This document shows, one piece after another, positions 7,815 through 16,366 of a stretch of DNA of 64,000 nucleotides. Each line of letters starts with the position of its first letter. Position 1 is the stretch's first letter. The notes beneath the pieces were generated by a model. That model was not told the origin of the DNA. It did not search any database and was given only the letters and a program-made list of their open reading frames with translations. Origin of the DNA: an uncultured Sphingomonas sp. (GTDB taxonomy: Bacteria; Pseudomonadota; Alphaproteobacteria; Sphingomonadales; Sphingomonadaceae); assembly GCF_913774285.1 (NCBI RefSeq), contig NZ_CAJYHX010000008.1:1-64000 (forward strand), in the 5' to 3' direction. The position numbers were made by a program, and so were the translations under genes.

Positions 7815-10115
7815 TCAGTAGTTCACACCGATGCGGATTCCGGCATAGCGCCGGAAATCACGCGGCAGGATAACCTGGGTGGCAAGCTGGTTTCCCCAGT
7901 TGCCCGCCGAGTTGACCAGCGACGGATAATATTGCTTGTCGAACAGGTTGCTCACGAAGACCGTGGCTTCCCAACGACGCTTGTGATCGCGCACGCCCAC
8001 GCCCAGGTTGAAGATGCTGAACACCGGCTGGAACTGCTGCGGATCGCGCGCTGCATAATAGACGCTCGACTGATATTGCCAGCTGAGCTGTGCAACGCCG
8101 TTCAGCGTCTCGGTCAGCGCGGGCGCGAAGTCGAGTGCGGCGGACGTCTTCCATTCCGGCGACTGGACGGCGCGCGTGCCGTTCAGGTTCTGGAATTTGG
8201 GCCCGTTCGGCGTGGTCTGCAGACAGCCCTGTGCGAGGGTCTGCGTCGGGTAGCATTGGGCGGCCGGGAACGACGTGTAGGTGGCATCGAGATAGGTCGC
8301 CGAGCCCGTGAAGGTCAGTTCCCGCGTCGGCCGCGCGGCCAGTTCGAACTCCAGACCCTTGGTGTTCATCCCGCCGACGTTGGTGAGACGGAAGTTCGAC
8401 GTGCCGTCCGGCAGCGGTTCGATCGTCTGCGCCTGCAGATTGGTGTAGTTCGTGTCGAAATAGGTGACGTTGAACGTCACGTGGCGATCGAAGAACTGGG
8501 TGCGGACACCAAACTCCTTGTCCTTCGACGTTTCCGGCTTGATCGGCCCCGCATTGGCGCGGTTCTGGTTGAAGCCGGTGGTCAGATCGTAGGTCTGGCC
8601 CTTGTAGCCGGTGGCGTAGCTGCCGAACAGCATCACGTCCGGCGTGGCCTGCCAGTTCAGGCCCAGGCGGTAGGTGGTTGCGTTATCGCTGGCGTGGCCC
8701 GCGAAGTTGGTCTTCGCAAGATTGTCGCGGAAGGTGTATTCCACACGCTCATTCTGCGCACGGCCGCCGACGGTCGCGGTCAGGTTCTTGATGAACTCCC
8801 AGTCGATCTGGCCGAACCCGGCGATCTGCCGCGAGCCCGCCGTTGCGTACCAGTCGGCCGGCGAATAGGCCGGGCCACGCAGGAACGGGCGCTGGAACTG
8901 CGTGTTGGCGTAGTAGAGCCCGAGGGCGTAGCGGAACGCATCGGTACCCGGCGACAGCAGCCGGATTTCCTGGGTGAACATCTTCGACTTGAACGCGCCG
9001 ATCTGGAGGTTCTTGATCGTGGTCGACGACGTATCGTCATGGTCGAGATAGTCGTCCAGACGGAAGCGGTCGTAGTTGGTCAGGCCGAGCAGCTGCAGCT
9101 TGCCGATGTTGATGTCGGTCCGCAGCAGGCCACCTGCGCCCCAATATTTGGTGCGCGAGTTATAATCATTGCTGACGGTCTGGTTGCCCGGGCTGATCAC
9201 CACGCCGGGCAGCACCACGTTGGTGGTTTGACCGGGAGTGCCGCGCAAGTTGGCGTTCGGCGCGACGCGGATAAACGGACGGCCGACCGTGGTGTTGCCG
9301 TTCAAATAATTGCCCGACAGCGTGAACACGACATCTGGCGACGCCTTCCACTTGAGCTTGCCGCGCGTATTCAGCGTCTCGCGACCGTTGACCTTCTTGC
9401 CGTTGAAGGCGTTGAGAACGTTGCCGTCCCAGTTCGAATAGCTGGCCGAGAAGACATAGCCCAGCTTGTCGTTCAGCGGGCCGCTGACGCTGAAGTTGCC
9501 ACCATATTCATTGTCGTCGGTGACGGTGGTGTTGACCTTGATGTGGAAATCATTGGTCGGCTGGGTGGTCATGATCTTGATCAGACCGGCCGAGGCGGCC
9601 TTGCCGTACAGCGTGCTCTGCGGACCGCGCAGCACTTCGATCTGCGCCACATCGGGCAGATCGGTGAAGGCGCGCGCCTGGAAGGCCAGCGCCGCCCCGT
9701 CCACGGTGACGGCGACGCTCGATTCCACACCGATGCCGAAGGCGAAGGTGCCGACGCCGCGCAGCGAGACGTTGGCGTTGACCGGATGCTCCGCCGGGCG
9801 GATCGTCAGCGACGGGGCAACTTTGCCGAGATCCTGGAAGTTACGAACGCCCTGGGCTTCGAGCTGTGCGGGCGTCACCACCTGCACCGCGAGCGGCACG
9901 TTCTGGATGTTTTCAAAGCGCTTCTGCGCGGTCGTGGTGACGACGATCTCGCCGTCGTCCTGCGCCATCTTGCCTGCCGACTGGGCCGCGGCAGCACCAG
10001 CGGCAACCGTCGTAGCGGCGGCGGTGTCCACCGTCTGCGCCTGCGCCTGCGCACTGCCCGCCATGCACGCCGCAACCAGAGCGGCATGCGCGACCGATAC
10101 TTGGTAACCTCTCAT
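7815..10115 (-). CDS. TonB-dependent outer-membrane receptor, array copy 3
   Basis: A 766-residue receptor with a signal peptide (ending near GSAQAQA), a TonB-box/plug start DDGEIVVTTTAQKR, the plug motif IEVLRGPQSTLYGK and a terminal IGVNY. It is the copy nearest the GH31 gene. The Cys-pair loop (CYPTQTLAQGC) and the region after RGPAYSPADWYATAGS differ from the other copies while the plug is almost unchanged, as expected when ligand contacts diversify. The start has an AAGGGGAG ribosome site. Its upstream region lacks the 14-bp promoter element seen before copies 1 and 2, so regulation may differ. Confidence 0.92.
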   Translation of the reverse strand: MRGYQVSVAHAALVAACMAGSAQAQAQTVDTAAATTVAAGAAAAQSAGKMAQDDGEIVVTTTAQKRFENIQNVPLAVQVVTPAQLEAQGVRNFQDLGKVAPSLTIRPAEHPVNANVSLRGVGTFAFGIGVESSVAVTVDGAALAFQARAFTDLPDVAQIEVLRGPQSTLYGKAASAGLIKIMTTQPTNDFHIKVNTTVTDDNEYGGNFSVSGPLNDKLGYVFSASYSNWDGNVLNAFNGKKVNGRETLNTRGKLKWKASPDVVFTLSGNYLNGNTTVGRPFIRVAPNANLRGTPGQTTNVVLPGVVISPGNQTVSNDYNSRTKYWGAGGLLRTDINIGKLQLLGLTNYDRFRLDDYLDHDDTSSTTIKNLQIGAFKSKMFTQEIRLLSPGTDAFRYALGLYYANTQFQRPFLRGPAYSPADWYATAGSRQIAGFGQIDWEFIKNLTATVGGRAQNERVEYTFRDNLAKTNFAGHASDNATTYRLGLNWQATPDVMLFGSYATGYKGQTYDLTTGFNQNRANAGPIKPETSKDKEFGVRTQFFDRHVTFNVTYFDTNYTNLQAQTIEPLPDGTSNFRLTNVGGMNTKGLEFELAARPTRELTFTGSATYLDATYTSFPAAQCYPTQTLAQGCLQTTPNGPKFQNLNGTRAVQSPEWKTSAALDFAPALTETLNGVAQLSWQYQSSVYYAARDPQQFQPVFSIFNLGVGVRDHKRRWEATVFVSNLFDKQYYPSLVNSAGNWGNQLATQVILPRDFRRYAGIRIGVNY

Positions 10116-10178
10116 TAATACTCCCCTTGTCCGGCAGGGTTCTACCCGCAGTTCTTTTTTAGACAGCCGGACAACAGG

Positions 10179-10208
10179 TTCCCCGACACTCCGGGAAATA
10201 TCGGGGAA
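10179..10208. other. Inverted repeat between receptor 3 and the GH31 gene
   Basis: Perfect 8-bp arms TTCCCCGA / TCGGGGAA separated by 14 nt, in the 113-bp gap. There is no T-run, so it could be an operator for receptor 3 or a weak terminator for GH31. Confidence 0.35.
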
Positions 10209-10228
10209 ACACGGTGTGCAATCGTTTT

Positions 10229-12607
10229 TTACTTCAGATCACGCGCATTCTGTTGCAGCGACGCCACACTGACAACGCTGGCAACCTCCACGACTAGCGT
10301 ACGGCGATCGTTACTTGGTAGCAACAAGGTTATATCTGAGCTGTCCAATTGCCTACCTTTCGACGTGACATGAACCACGACCCGGTCCTCCTGCGCCTCA
10401 CCCTGAATATACCAGCGCACGAGGGCATCCCCGTCCCCGTCCCTCGCTTCGCACGCAAAGGCGCCTGCGCGGGGTGGGAACAGCCACATGCCGGGGCGCT
10501 GCGCACCCGGGCGCCAGCCGCCTTCTGCGAGGTCGACCAGCATCGCCGAGCCCACCCGGGCGAACAGCGGCGGCGGGCCATCGAGTGGCGCCGCGACCGT
10601 TACCCATGCTCCGCCGGTGAAGGTCTCGCCGGTCCACACATGGGTCCAGTCGGTACCGGCCGGCAGATACAGCCGGCGCTCGGTCGCGCTCTGTTCCACC
10701 ACGGGGGCGGCGAGCACATCAATGCCGAGCAGATGCTCGTCGCTTTCCGCCCAGCATTGCGGATCGTGGGGGAACACCGCCCAGGTCGGCAGCACCATCG
10801 GCATATAGTCGGAGTGATAACGGTGCAGCAGATCGTGGAAGAAGGGCACCAGCCGCTGGCGCAGCCGCATCAGCGCCTGAATCGCGGGCAGCGCCTCCGG
10901 ATACATCCAGGGTTCGTTGACGCTGCGATCGTCGTTCCAGCTATGGATGCTGAAGCGCGGCATCAGCACGCCCGCCTGCACCCAGCGGACCAGCAGCTCG
11001 GCATCGGGCGCCGGACCGGCAAAGCCGCCCACGTCGTGCCCGCTGTTGGACACGCCCGACAGCGCCAGGCCGATCGCCATCCGCGCATTGTAGCGCAGCG
11101 TCTTCCACTCGGTGCGGTTGTCGCCCGTCCAGGTCTGGGCGTAGCGCTGCAGCCCGGCCATGCCCGCACGGGTGACGACATAGGGCAGTTCGTCCGGCCG
11201 CGCCTCGATCTGCGCACGGCGCGAGGCGCGCATCATCAGCAGCGGCTGCACCGGGCGCATCGCCGCGGCAGGCACCGACGTGCCGAAGCCGGCGAAGCGC
11301 GCGCGGGCGTCCCACACCTCATATTCGTTGTTGTCGTTCCAGGTCGAGCGGATGCCCTGGTCGAGCAGCGCCGACTTCACCTGCGCGCGCCACCAGGCGG
11401 CGGCGTCGGGGTTGGTGAAATCGATATAGCTGCCGACCTCGTCCCAGAACTGCGCCTCGACCGGCTGGCCTTCGGCGTCGCTGACGAAATAACCCGCCGC
11501 CGCGATCTCGTCATAGCGCGGATGGCTGCGCAGCAGCGCCGGCTTGATGTTCGGCACCAGCTCGACGCCCGCGTCCGCATAGCTGTGCACAAAGGCCTTG
11601 GGATCGGGGAACTTGTCGCGGTTCCAGTGGAACACATAGCGCTTGTCGCCGATCGAGGTGTAGCCCGAGGACAAATGGAACGAGGTGCAGCCGATGTCGT
11701 GCTCGGCCAGCTTCTCCAGGAACCCGCCCATCTGCGCCGCCGCGTCCGGCGCGTCGGTATAGGTCATGGTCGAGCCCGAATAGCCGAGCGACCAGCGCGG
11801 CATCAGCGCTGGTCGACCGGTCAGCCAGGTGAAGCGCTTGGTCACCGCCAGCGGATCGGGGCCAGCGATCATCCACAGATCGACATCGCCGTGCTCGGCG
11901 ACCATGTGCCGGTAGAAGCCGTGGTAATTGTCGAGCTCGCGCCCGAAATCGAACGCGACATCAGCCACCGTGTCGTAGAAGGCGCCGTGGCAGCGGCCGA
12001 CCTCGTCGGCGCCCAGCACATAGGGGATCGACTTGTACTGCGGATCGCTCGTCTCCGCGTCATAGCCCATCGGATCGAGATTGGTCAGGCGGAAGCTGCG
12101 CCCCGCGCGATTGGCATCGCCGGTGCGATCGCCCAGGCCGTAGAAGCGCTCGCCCGGACGGCGCGCGACATAATGGTGCGCCTTGCCGTCCCACCAGCCG
12201 AAATCATAGGCATGGGTCGGACGATCCTCGGCCATCGGCACCCAGGCATCGCCGTCGCGCTGCTCCCAGCGGCAGTGGAGCCCGTGCAGCAGCGCGGTGA
12301 GGCGGATGCGATCGGTCTCCAGCACCAGCTGCTCGGCATCGTGGGACAGGCGATAGTCCGGACAGGTGAAGCCCGACACGTCCATGCGGTTGCGGCCCGG
12401 CTCGGCAATGTCCTCCTGGCCCGGCGCGATCGCCCAGCTCGGCGGGCTGGTGACAGTACCCCCGGCGAGCAGCAACAGCCGCACGATATCCTGCTCGAGC
12501 ACGAACAGGTGCGCGACCGCGCCGGTATCGGATTCCAGCGTGATCCGCCCCTGCCCCTCCTCGGCAACCGTGAACCGCGGGGGATTGGAAAGCGTGGCGC
12601 GTCTCAT
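10229..12607 (-). CDS. Glycoside hydrolase family 31 (alpha-glucosidase/alpha-xylosidase type)
   Basis: A 792-residue retaining alpha-glycosidase. An N-terminal beta-sandwich (about 1-230) is followed by the TIM barrel. The nucleophile motif is STWNDNNE with Asp425, and the acid/base lies in TGDN (Asp496). FYGLGDRTG and HSWNDD are further family motifs. No signal peptide is seen, so it is predicted cytoplasmic and would act on an imported oligosaccharide. Its ATG overlaps the stop of the upstream transporter gene by 4 bp (ATGA), so the two are translationally coupled. The exact specificity (glucoside, xyloside, galactoside) cannot be fixed by eye. Confidence 0.9.
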   Translation of the reverse strand: MRRATLSNPPRFTVAEEGQGRITLESDTGAVAHLFVLEQDIVRLLLLAGGTVTSPPSWAIAPGQEDIAEPGRNRMDVSGFTCPDYRLSHDAEQLVLETDRIRLTALLHGLHCRWEQRDGDAWVPMAEDRPTHAYDFGWWDGKAHHYVARRPGERFYGLGDRTGDANRAGRSFRLTNLDPMGYDAETSDPQYKSIPYVLGADEVGRCHGAFYDTVADVAFDFGRELDNYHGFYRHMVAEHGDVDLWMIAGPDPLAVTKRFTWLTGRPALMPRWSLGYSGSTMTYTDAPDAAAQMGGFLEKLAEHDIGCTSFHLSSGYTSIGDKRYVFHWNRDKFPDPKAFVHSYADAGVELVPNIKPALLRSHPRYDEIAAAGYFVSDAEGQPVEAQFWDEVGSYIDFTNPDAAAWWRAQVKSALLDQGIRSTWNDNNEYEVWDARARFAGFGTSVPAAAMRPVQPLLMMRASRRAQIEARPDELPYVVTRAGMAGLQRYAQTWTGDNRTEWKTLRYNARMAIGLALSGVSNSGHDVGGFAGPAPDAELLVRWVQAGVLMPRFSIHSWNDDRSVNEPWMYPEALPAIQALMRLRQRLVPFFHDLLHRYHSDYMPMVLPTWAVFPHDPQCWAESDEHLLGIDVLAAPVVEQSATERRLYLPAGTDWTHVWTGETFTGGAWVTVAAPLDGPPPLFARVGSAMLVDLAEGGWRPGAQRPGMWLFPPRAGAFACEARDGDGDALVRWYIQGEAQEDRVVVHVTSKGRQLDSSDITLLLPSNDRRTLVVEVASVVSVASLQQNARDLK

Positions 12608-13860
12608 TTCACAGGCTCCGGAAGGCGAAGATGGCGCAGGCCGGCGATCAGCACGACCGCGCCGATGATGTCGAACACGGAAAGCATGCCGAACAGCGGC
12701 GCATAGCCGACGGTATCGGCCAACTGCCCGATCAGCAGCGAGAAGAGCAGCCCGCCGACCCAGCCGGCCTGGCCGATAAAGCCGTTGGCGGCGCCGACTT
12801 CCTCAGCGGTGAACACGTCGGCGGAAAGCGTGTTGATCAGCACCGAGATCATCTGGTGGGCAAAACCGCCGATGCAGAACAGCGCGATCGCGCTGTAGGG
12901 GCTCGACACCAGCCCGATGCAGCCTGGCGCGATCATCATCACCGCCGCCAGCGCGACGCCCGCCACGCGCGAGGCGATCAGCGGCAGGCGGAAGCGCGTC
13001 ACCAGGAAGGGCGAGAGATAGCCGCCCAGCACGCCCCCCAGATCGGCGGCGAGGAAGGGCAGCCAAGCGAACAACGCGATCTGCTTGAGGTCCATGCCCC
13101 GCTCGGTGGCGAGGTAGAGCGGGATCCAGAAGCTGAAGGTCTGCCACGCAGGCTCCGCAAGAAAGCGCGGCACCGCGATGATCCAGAAGCGCGCGGTGCC
13201 CAGGATCTCGCGCGCCGAGGCACGACGGTCGAGCGGAGCCGGCCTTCCTTCGGCGATCAGCATGCGTTCGTGATGGGTGATTTTGGGATGGCTGCCGGGG
13301 CTGCGATAGAACACCCACCAGGCGAGCGACCAGAGCAGCCCCACCGCGCCGGTGACGACGAAGGCCATCCGCCAGTCGGTATAGATCATCACGATCGCCA
13401 CCACCGGCGGCGCCAGCAGCGCGCCGAGCGACGTGCCGGCGTTGAACCAGCCCACCGCAACCGAACGCTCGCGCGCCGGAAACCATTCGGCGATCGCCTT
13501 GATGCCCGAGGGGATGGCGGCGGATTCGAACATGCCGAGCAGGCCGCGGAAGAACACCAGTCCCAGCCACCCTGCCGCCAGCGCGTGCAGCATGTTGGCG
13601 ACCGACCAGGCCGCGCCGAACAGCGCAAAGCCCGCGCGCAGGCCAATGCGGTCGACGATCATGCCCGCGATCGGCTGCATCACCGTATAGGCGAGCTGGA
13701 AGCCACCGACGACATAGCTGTACTGCTCGGTCGTCATGTGCATCACGGTCTTCAGCTCGGGCGCGAGGACACCGAGCGAGTTGCGCGCGAGATAATTGGC
13801 AATGGTGCCGGCGCAGATCAGCCCGACGATCCACCAGCGAAGATGGGCAATACGCCGCAT
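12604..13860 (-). CDS. MFS transporter of the ACS family, ExuT (hexuronate)-like
   Basis: A 418-residue inner-membrane symporter with 12 predicted helices. It follows the hexuronate transporter pattern: NYLARN near the N-terminus, AIAEWFPARERSVAVGWFNAGTS-type loop (split here as EWFPARERS and GWFNAGTSLGA), PRFLAEPAWQTF, and LFCIGGFAHQ. The ATG at 13860 (MRRIAHLRWW) was preferred over the longer frame to 13944 because it matches the family start and has AAAGG just upstream. It is coupled to GH31 by an ATGA overlap and lies 84 bp after glpR on the same strand. A sugar acid or uronic-acid-containing oligosaccharide is the likeliest cargo. Confidence 0.82.
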   Translation of the reverse strand: MRRIAHLRWWIVGLICAGTIANYLARNSLGVLAPELKTVMHMTTEQYSYVVGGFQLAYTVMQPIAGMIVDRIGLRAGFALFGAAWSVANMLHALAAGWLGLVFFRGLLGMFESAAIPSGIKAIAEWFPARERSVAVGWFNAGTSLGALLAPPVVAIVMIYTDWRMAFVVTGAVGLLWSLAWWVFYRSPGSHPKITHHERMLIAEGRPAPLDRRASAREILGTARFWIIAVPRFLAEPAWQTFSFWIPLYLATERGMDLKQIALFAWLPFLAADLGGVLGGYLSPFLVTRFRLPLIASRVAGVALAAVMMIAPGCIGLVSSPYSAIALFCIGGFAHQMISVLINTLSADVFTAEEVGAANGFIGQAGWVGGLLFSLLIGQLADTVGYAPLFGMLSVFDIIGAVVLIAGLRHLRLPEPVK

Positions 13861-13944
13861 AAACCTTTCACTGCCCCCTCTGAACGGCGCCGCGGCCATT
13901 CTGTTCTTTGGTTTCGGCAATCCTGCACGGATTGGCCTGACCAA

Positions 13945-14727
13945 TCAGGCATCCGTCTGCGTGACCTGCACGTGCCCCGCCGCGCAGGCGGCGGCGACAC
14001 CGAGGTGTAGGAGGCGATCGGTGACCAAATGATCAACGACGTCGATCTCGGCGATCCGCACCGGCGCGGGCCTGCCGAACTTGGTCTGGTCGGTTGCGAG
14101 GATCACGGTGCGGGCCTGCTCGATGATCGTCTGGGAAACGCGAACCTCGTCCATGTCGAAGTCGAGCAGCGTCCCCTCCTCGTCGATCGCCGAGGCGCCG
14201 ATCAGCGCATAATCGAGTTTGAAGCCGCGCAGGAAATCCATCGCCAGCGCGCCCACCACCGCACGGTCGCTCGCGCGCACCCGGCCACCCGCCACCACCA
14301 CTTCGATCGTCGGCACGCCGCCCAAGATGTCGGCGACGTTGAGGTTGTTGGTTACCACCAGCAGGTGGCGGTGCTGGACCAGCGCGCGGGCAATCGCCTC
14401 GGTTGTCGTGCCGATATTGATGAACAGGCTGGCACCGTCGGGCACCAGCGCCGCCGCCGCGATGCCGATCGCCGCCTTGGCATCGGCCGCCACCTGGCGC
14501 CGGGCCTCGCGATCGAGATTGTCGACCCCCGAGGTGACCACCGCGCCGCCATGGACGCGCGACAGCATCGCCTGCTTGGCGAGCTGGTTGAGATCGCGAC
14601 GGATTGTCTGCGGGGTCACTTCCAGCGCCGTCGCCAGCGCCTCGACGCTCACGCTGCCGGTGCGGCGGGCGAGTTCGAGGATCCGCGCATGGCGCCCCGC
14701 GACCAGATCGGGCAGGTCCTCGGCCAT
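13945..14727 (-). CDS. glpR: DeoR-family repressor of glycerol-3-phosphate genes
   Basis: A 260-residue regulator. The N-terminal DeoR winged helix includes LEVTPQTIRRDLNQL and the RVHGGAV wing; the C-terminal sugar-phosphate-sensing domain has INIGTTTEAIARAL and LIGASAIDEEGTLLDFD. The start at 14727 (MAEDLPDLVAGRHARIL) overlaps the glpD stop by one base (TGATG), so it is co-translated with glpD; the frame open to 14856 is overlap with glpD coding sequence. Function is assigned from the fold and its place beside glpD and glpK. It probably binds the repeated motifs in the glpD-glpK gap and responds to glycerol-3-phosphate. Confidence 0.88.
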   Translation of the reverse strand: MAEDLPDLVAGRHARILELARRTGSVSVEALATALEVTPQTIRRDLNQLAKQAMLSRVHGGAVVTSGVDNLDREARRQVAADAKAAIGIAAAALVPDGASLFINIGTTTEAIARALVQHRHLLVVTNNLNVADILGGVPTIEVVVAGGRVRASDRAVVGALAMDFLRGFKLDYALIGASAIDEEGTLLDFDMDEVRVSQTIIEQARTVILATDQTKFGRPAPVRIAEIDVVDHLVTDRLLHLGVAAACAAGHVQVTQTDA

Positions 14728-16253
14728 CAGGCCGATCGCGCCATCCGCCGGGGCTCGCCGCCGAGATAGTCGGCAAGCCGCTCCGCAGTGCCTGGCGGCA
14801 CGTGCAGGCCCAGCTTGCTGCGGCGATAGAGGATGTCCTCGGCGGTCACCGCCCATTCGTTGGCGCGCAGATAATCGACTTCGCGCAGCGTCAGCCCACC
14901 GCCGAGATCGGCGCCCAGATCGAACGGCGTCATCGCATTGCCGAGCAGCGCCTCCACCCGCGTGCCATAGGCCCGCGCCAGCCGCCGCAGCAGCTCCGCG
15001 GGCATGCTCGGCCGCGCGTGCTGGAGATTGGCCACGAAGTGATCGAAATCGCCCTCGGGCAGGTCGCCGCCGGTCAGGACCGCGCCTGCGGTCCAGGCAC
15101 CCGTCGCCTGCGGGAAGAAGCGCGCCAGCTCGGCCATCGCGTGCTCGGCGAGTTTGCGGTACGTCGTGATCTTGCCGCCGAAGATACTGAGCATCGGTGC
15201 ACGCGCCTCATCGCCGTCGAGATCGAGCACATAGTCGCGCGTCACGGCAGAGGCATTGCCCGCCTTGTCGTCATAGAGCGGGCGGATACCGGCATAGCTC
15301 CACACCACGTCCTTCTCGGACGGCGGATCGGCGAAGTAGCGCGCGGCGGTATCGAGCAGGTAGCGGGTTTCCTCGGCACTGATATGCGCCTTGCCCGGCG
15401 GGCCGTCCCAAACCTGGTCGGTCGTCCCGATCAGCGTGCACTTACCCTCATAAGGGACGGTGAACACGATGCGGCGATCGGGGTTCTGCAACATGAAGGC
15501 ATGGTCGCCCGGATAGAGCTTCGGCACGACGAGGTGGCTGCCCTTGACCAGCCGCAGCCCGCGATCGGCGACCACGTCGGGCACGCGGCCCAGAACGTCC
15601 GCCACCCAGGGGCCCGCCGCATTGACCAGCGCCTTGGCGCACACCGTCCGCTCGCCGGCCTCGTCGGCGATGGTCGCGATCCATTCGCGCCCCTCGCGAC
15701 GCGCGCCCACCAGCGCGGTGCGGGTGCGGATGTCCGCACCCCGTTCCGCCGCATCCATCGCGTTGAGCACCACCAACCGGCTGTCTTCCACCCAGCAGTC
15801 CGAATAGACGAAGGCCTTGCCCTTGGCGGTCTTCAGGCCCCGTCCGAAAGGCGTGCGGGCAAGATTGATCGTGTCGGTGCCCGGCAGCTTCTTGCGCCCG
15901 CCGAGATGGTCGTAGAGAAACAGCCCCAGCCGCACCATCCAGGCCGGGCGCGGCGACTGGGTCTGCGGCAGGACGAAACGCAGCGGCCAGATGATGTGCG
16001 GCGCCATGCCCCACAGACGTTCGCGCTCGATCAGCGCCTCGCGCACCAGCCGGAACTCGCCATATTCGAGATAGCGCAGACCGCCATGGATCAGCTTGGT
16101 CGAAGCCGAGGAGGTGTGGCTGGCCAGGTCTTCCTTCTCGACCAGCAGCACCGACAGGCCTCGCCCGGCCGCGTCGCGCGCGATACCGGCACCGTTGATG
16201 CCGCCACCCACCACCAGAAGATCGATATGCGCGTCGGGTTGTGCCGCCGTCAT
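14727..16253 (-). CDS. glpD: Aerobic glycerol-3-phosphate dehydrogenase
   Basis: A 508-residue FAD enzyme that oxidises glycerol-3-phosphate to dihydroxyacetone phosphate at the inner membrane and passes electrons to quinone. The FAD-binding motif is VVGGGINGAGIARDAAGRG at the N-terminus, followed by SSASTKLIHGGLRYLE; VNAAGPWV and FGGKITTYRKLAEHA are family signatures. The ATG at 16253 is preferred because GAGG lies 6 nt upstream; other in-frame ATGs at 16265 and 16301 lack this. It is divergent from glpK across a short shared control region and overlaps glpR. Confidence 0.95.
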   Translation of the reverse strand: MTAAQPDAHIDLLVVGGGINGAGIARDAAGRGLSVLLVEKEDLASHTSSASTKLIHGGLRYLEYGEFRLVREALIERERLWGMAPHIIWPLRFVLPQTQSPRPAWMVRLGLFLYDHLGGRKKLPGTDTINLARTPFGRGLKTAKGKAFVYSDCWVEDSRLVVLNAMDAAERGADIRTRTALVGARREGREWIATIADEAGERTVCAKALVNAAGPWVADVLGRVPDVVADRGLRLVKGSHLVVPKLYPGDHAFMLQNPDRRIVFTVPYEGKCTLIGTTDQVWDGPPGKAHISAEETRYLLDTAARYFADPPSEKDVVWSYAGIRPLYDDKAGNASAVTRDYVLDLDGDEARAPMLSIFGGKITTYRKLAEHAMAELARFFPQATGAWTAGAVLTGGDLPEGDFDHFVANLQHARPSMPAELLRRLARAYGTRVEALLGNAMTPFDLGADLGGGLTLREVDYLRANEWAVTAEDILYRRSKLGLHVPPGTAERLADYLGGEPRRMARSA

Positions 16254-16366
16254 CTTTCGCCTCATGTTCGCTATTTTTCGTTTATAGCAGCAAGCGAACA
16301 CAAACGAAAGCGTTGACGCGCGAACGAAAATCTACGAGCGTCCGAACGAACATGGGAGAGGCTTTG
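16254..16366. promoter_or_regulatory. glpD-glpK divergent control region with GlpR-like motifs
   Basis: The gap holds several copies of a short motif in both orientations: TTCGTTT (16277-16283), GCGAACA (16294-16300), AAACGAAAG (16302-16310), GCGAACGAAAA (16320-16330) and CCGAACGAACA (16342-16352). DeoR-type GlpR proteins recognise TTCG/CGAA-rich repeats, so this cluster is a likely GlpR operator covering both promoters. The ribosome site GGGAGAGG of glpK lies at 16354-16361. Confidence 0.6.

Noticed and set aside
2698..10118. Long plus-strand open frames (about 700-800 codons) opposite the three TonB receptors
   Set aside because: They mirror the receptors in a GC-rich genome, have Arg/Gly/His-rich low-complexity translations without domains, and the minus-strand frames give clear receptors.
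10349..12706. Plus-strand 785-codon frame opposite the GH31 gene
   Set aside because: No recognisable protein features; the minus strand encodes an intact GH31 enzyme with catalytic motifs.
12803..13834. Alternative minus-strand frame inside the ExuT-like gene
   Set aside because: It lacks membrane-helix pattern; the other frame gives a proper 12-helix transporter.
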